5,419 nucleotides of DNA from an uncultured Acetatifactor sp. (GTDB taxonomy: Bacteria > Bacillota > Clostridia > Lachnospirales > Lachnospiraceae), in assembly GCA_948496895.1 (NCBI GenBank), contig CAOOJO010000083.1:1-5419 (forward strand), written 5' to 3'. Below are positions 5,398-5,419 of this stretch, piece by piece. Position 1 is the stretch's first letter, and the number at the start of each line of letters is the position of its first letter. The notes below the pieces were generated by a model. That model had not been told where the DNA came from, made no database searches, and was given only the letters and a program-made list of their open reading frames with translations. The position numbers and the translations under genes are program-made.

Positions 5398-5419
5398 GGA
5401 GAAAATTGGATGGAGGAGG
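5398..5419 (+). promoter_or_regulatory. Ribosome binding site and possible start of the next gene
   Basis: The window ends in AGGAGG (5414-5419), a perfect Shine-Dalgarno core, which would put a start codon some 5-9 bases past the edge. Alternatively GGAG (5398-5401) with an 8-nt spacer serves the ATG at 5410, and the gene begins Met-Glu-Glu. Either way a plus-strand gene starts here. From the degenerate NBD upstream, the partner ABC half-exporter is the leading guess. Confidence 0.55.

Overview
The window is 5.4 kb of GC-rich bacterial DNA, with densely packed genes and AT-rich sequence confined to one divergent promoter region. Gene content and protein style (a YesN-type AraC regulator tail, a Firmicutes-type MATE pump, a TruA, and a half-ABC exporter with a degenerate nucleotide site) best fit a GC-rich gut Lachnospiraceae/Clostridia member. 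This is inferred from protein style; the genus cannot be read from the sequence.

Layout: (1) 1-1080, plus strand: C-terminal part of an AraC-family regulator, cut by the left edge. (2) 983-2353, minus strand: complete MATE multidrug/Na+ antiporter-type exporter, converging on the regulator with a 98-bp tail-to-tail coding overlap. (3) 2354-2531: divergent intergenic region with AT-rich, partly overlapping candidate promoters for the MATE gene and truA. (4) 2532-3269, plus: complete truA (tRNA pseudouridine 38-40 synthase). (5) 3270-3477: gene-free spacer holding at least three hairpins, two of them perfect 9-bp stems with 3-nt loops. (6) 3478-5244, plus: complete half-ABC exporter whose Walker B catalytic Glu is Asp and whose H-loop His is Gln, the pattern of the non-catalytic half of heterodimeric exporters. 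(7) 5245-5419: gene-free spacer with a striking three-way-junction fold (an 8-bp outer stem enclosing two long hairpins) followed at once by a fourth hairpin. The window ends in a Shine-Dalgarno-like AGGAGG, so another gene, plausibly the catalytic partner of the exporter, should start at or just beyond the right edge.

The genes do not form one obvious pathway: two are membrane exporters (MATE and ABC), one is a tRNA modification enzyme and one a transcription regulator. The least explained parts are the two structured spacers flanking the ABC half-transporter. Neither has the U-tract of an ordinary intrinsic terminator. They look like structured RNA or dispersed palindromic repeat elements, and I cannot assign them to a named family.
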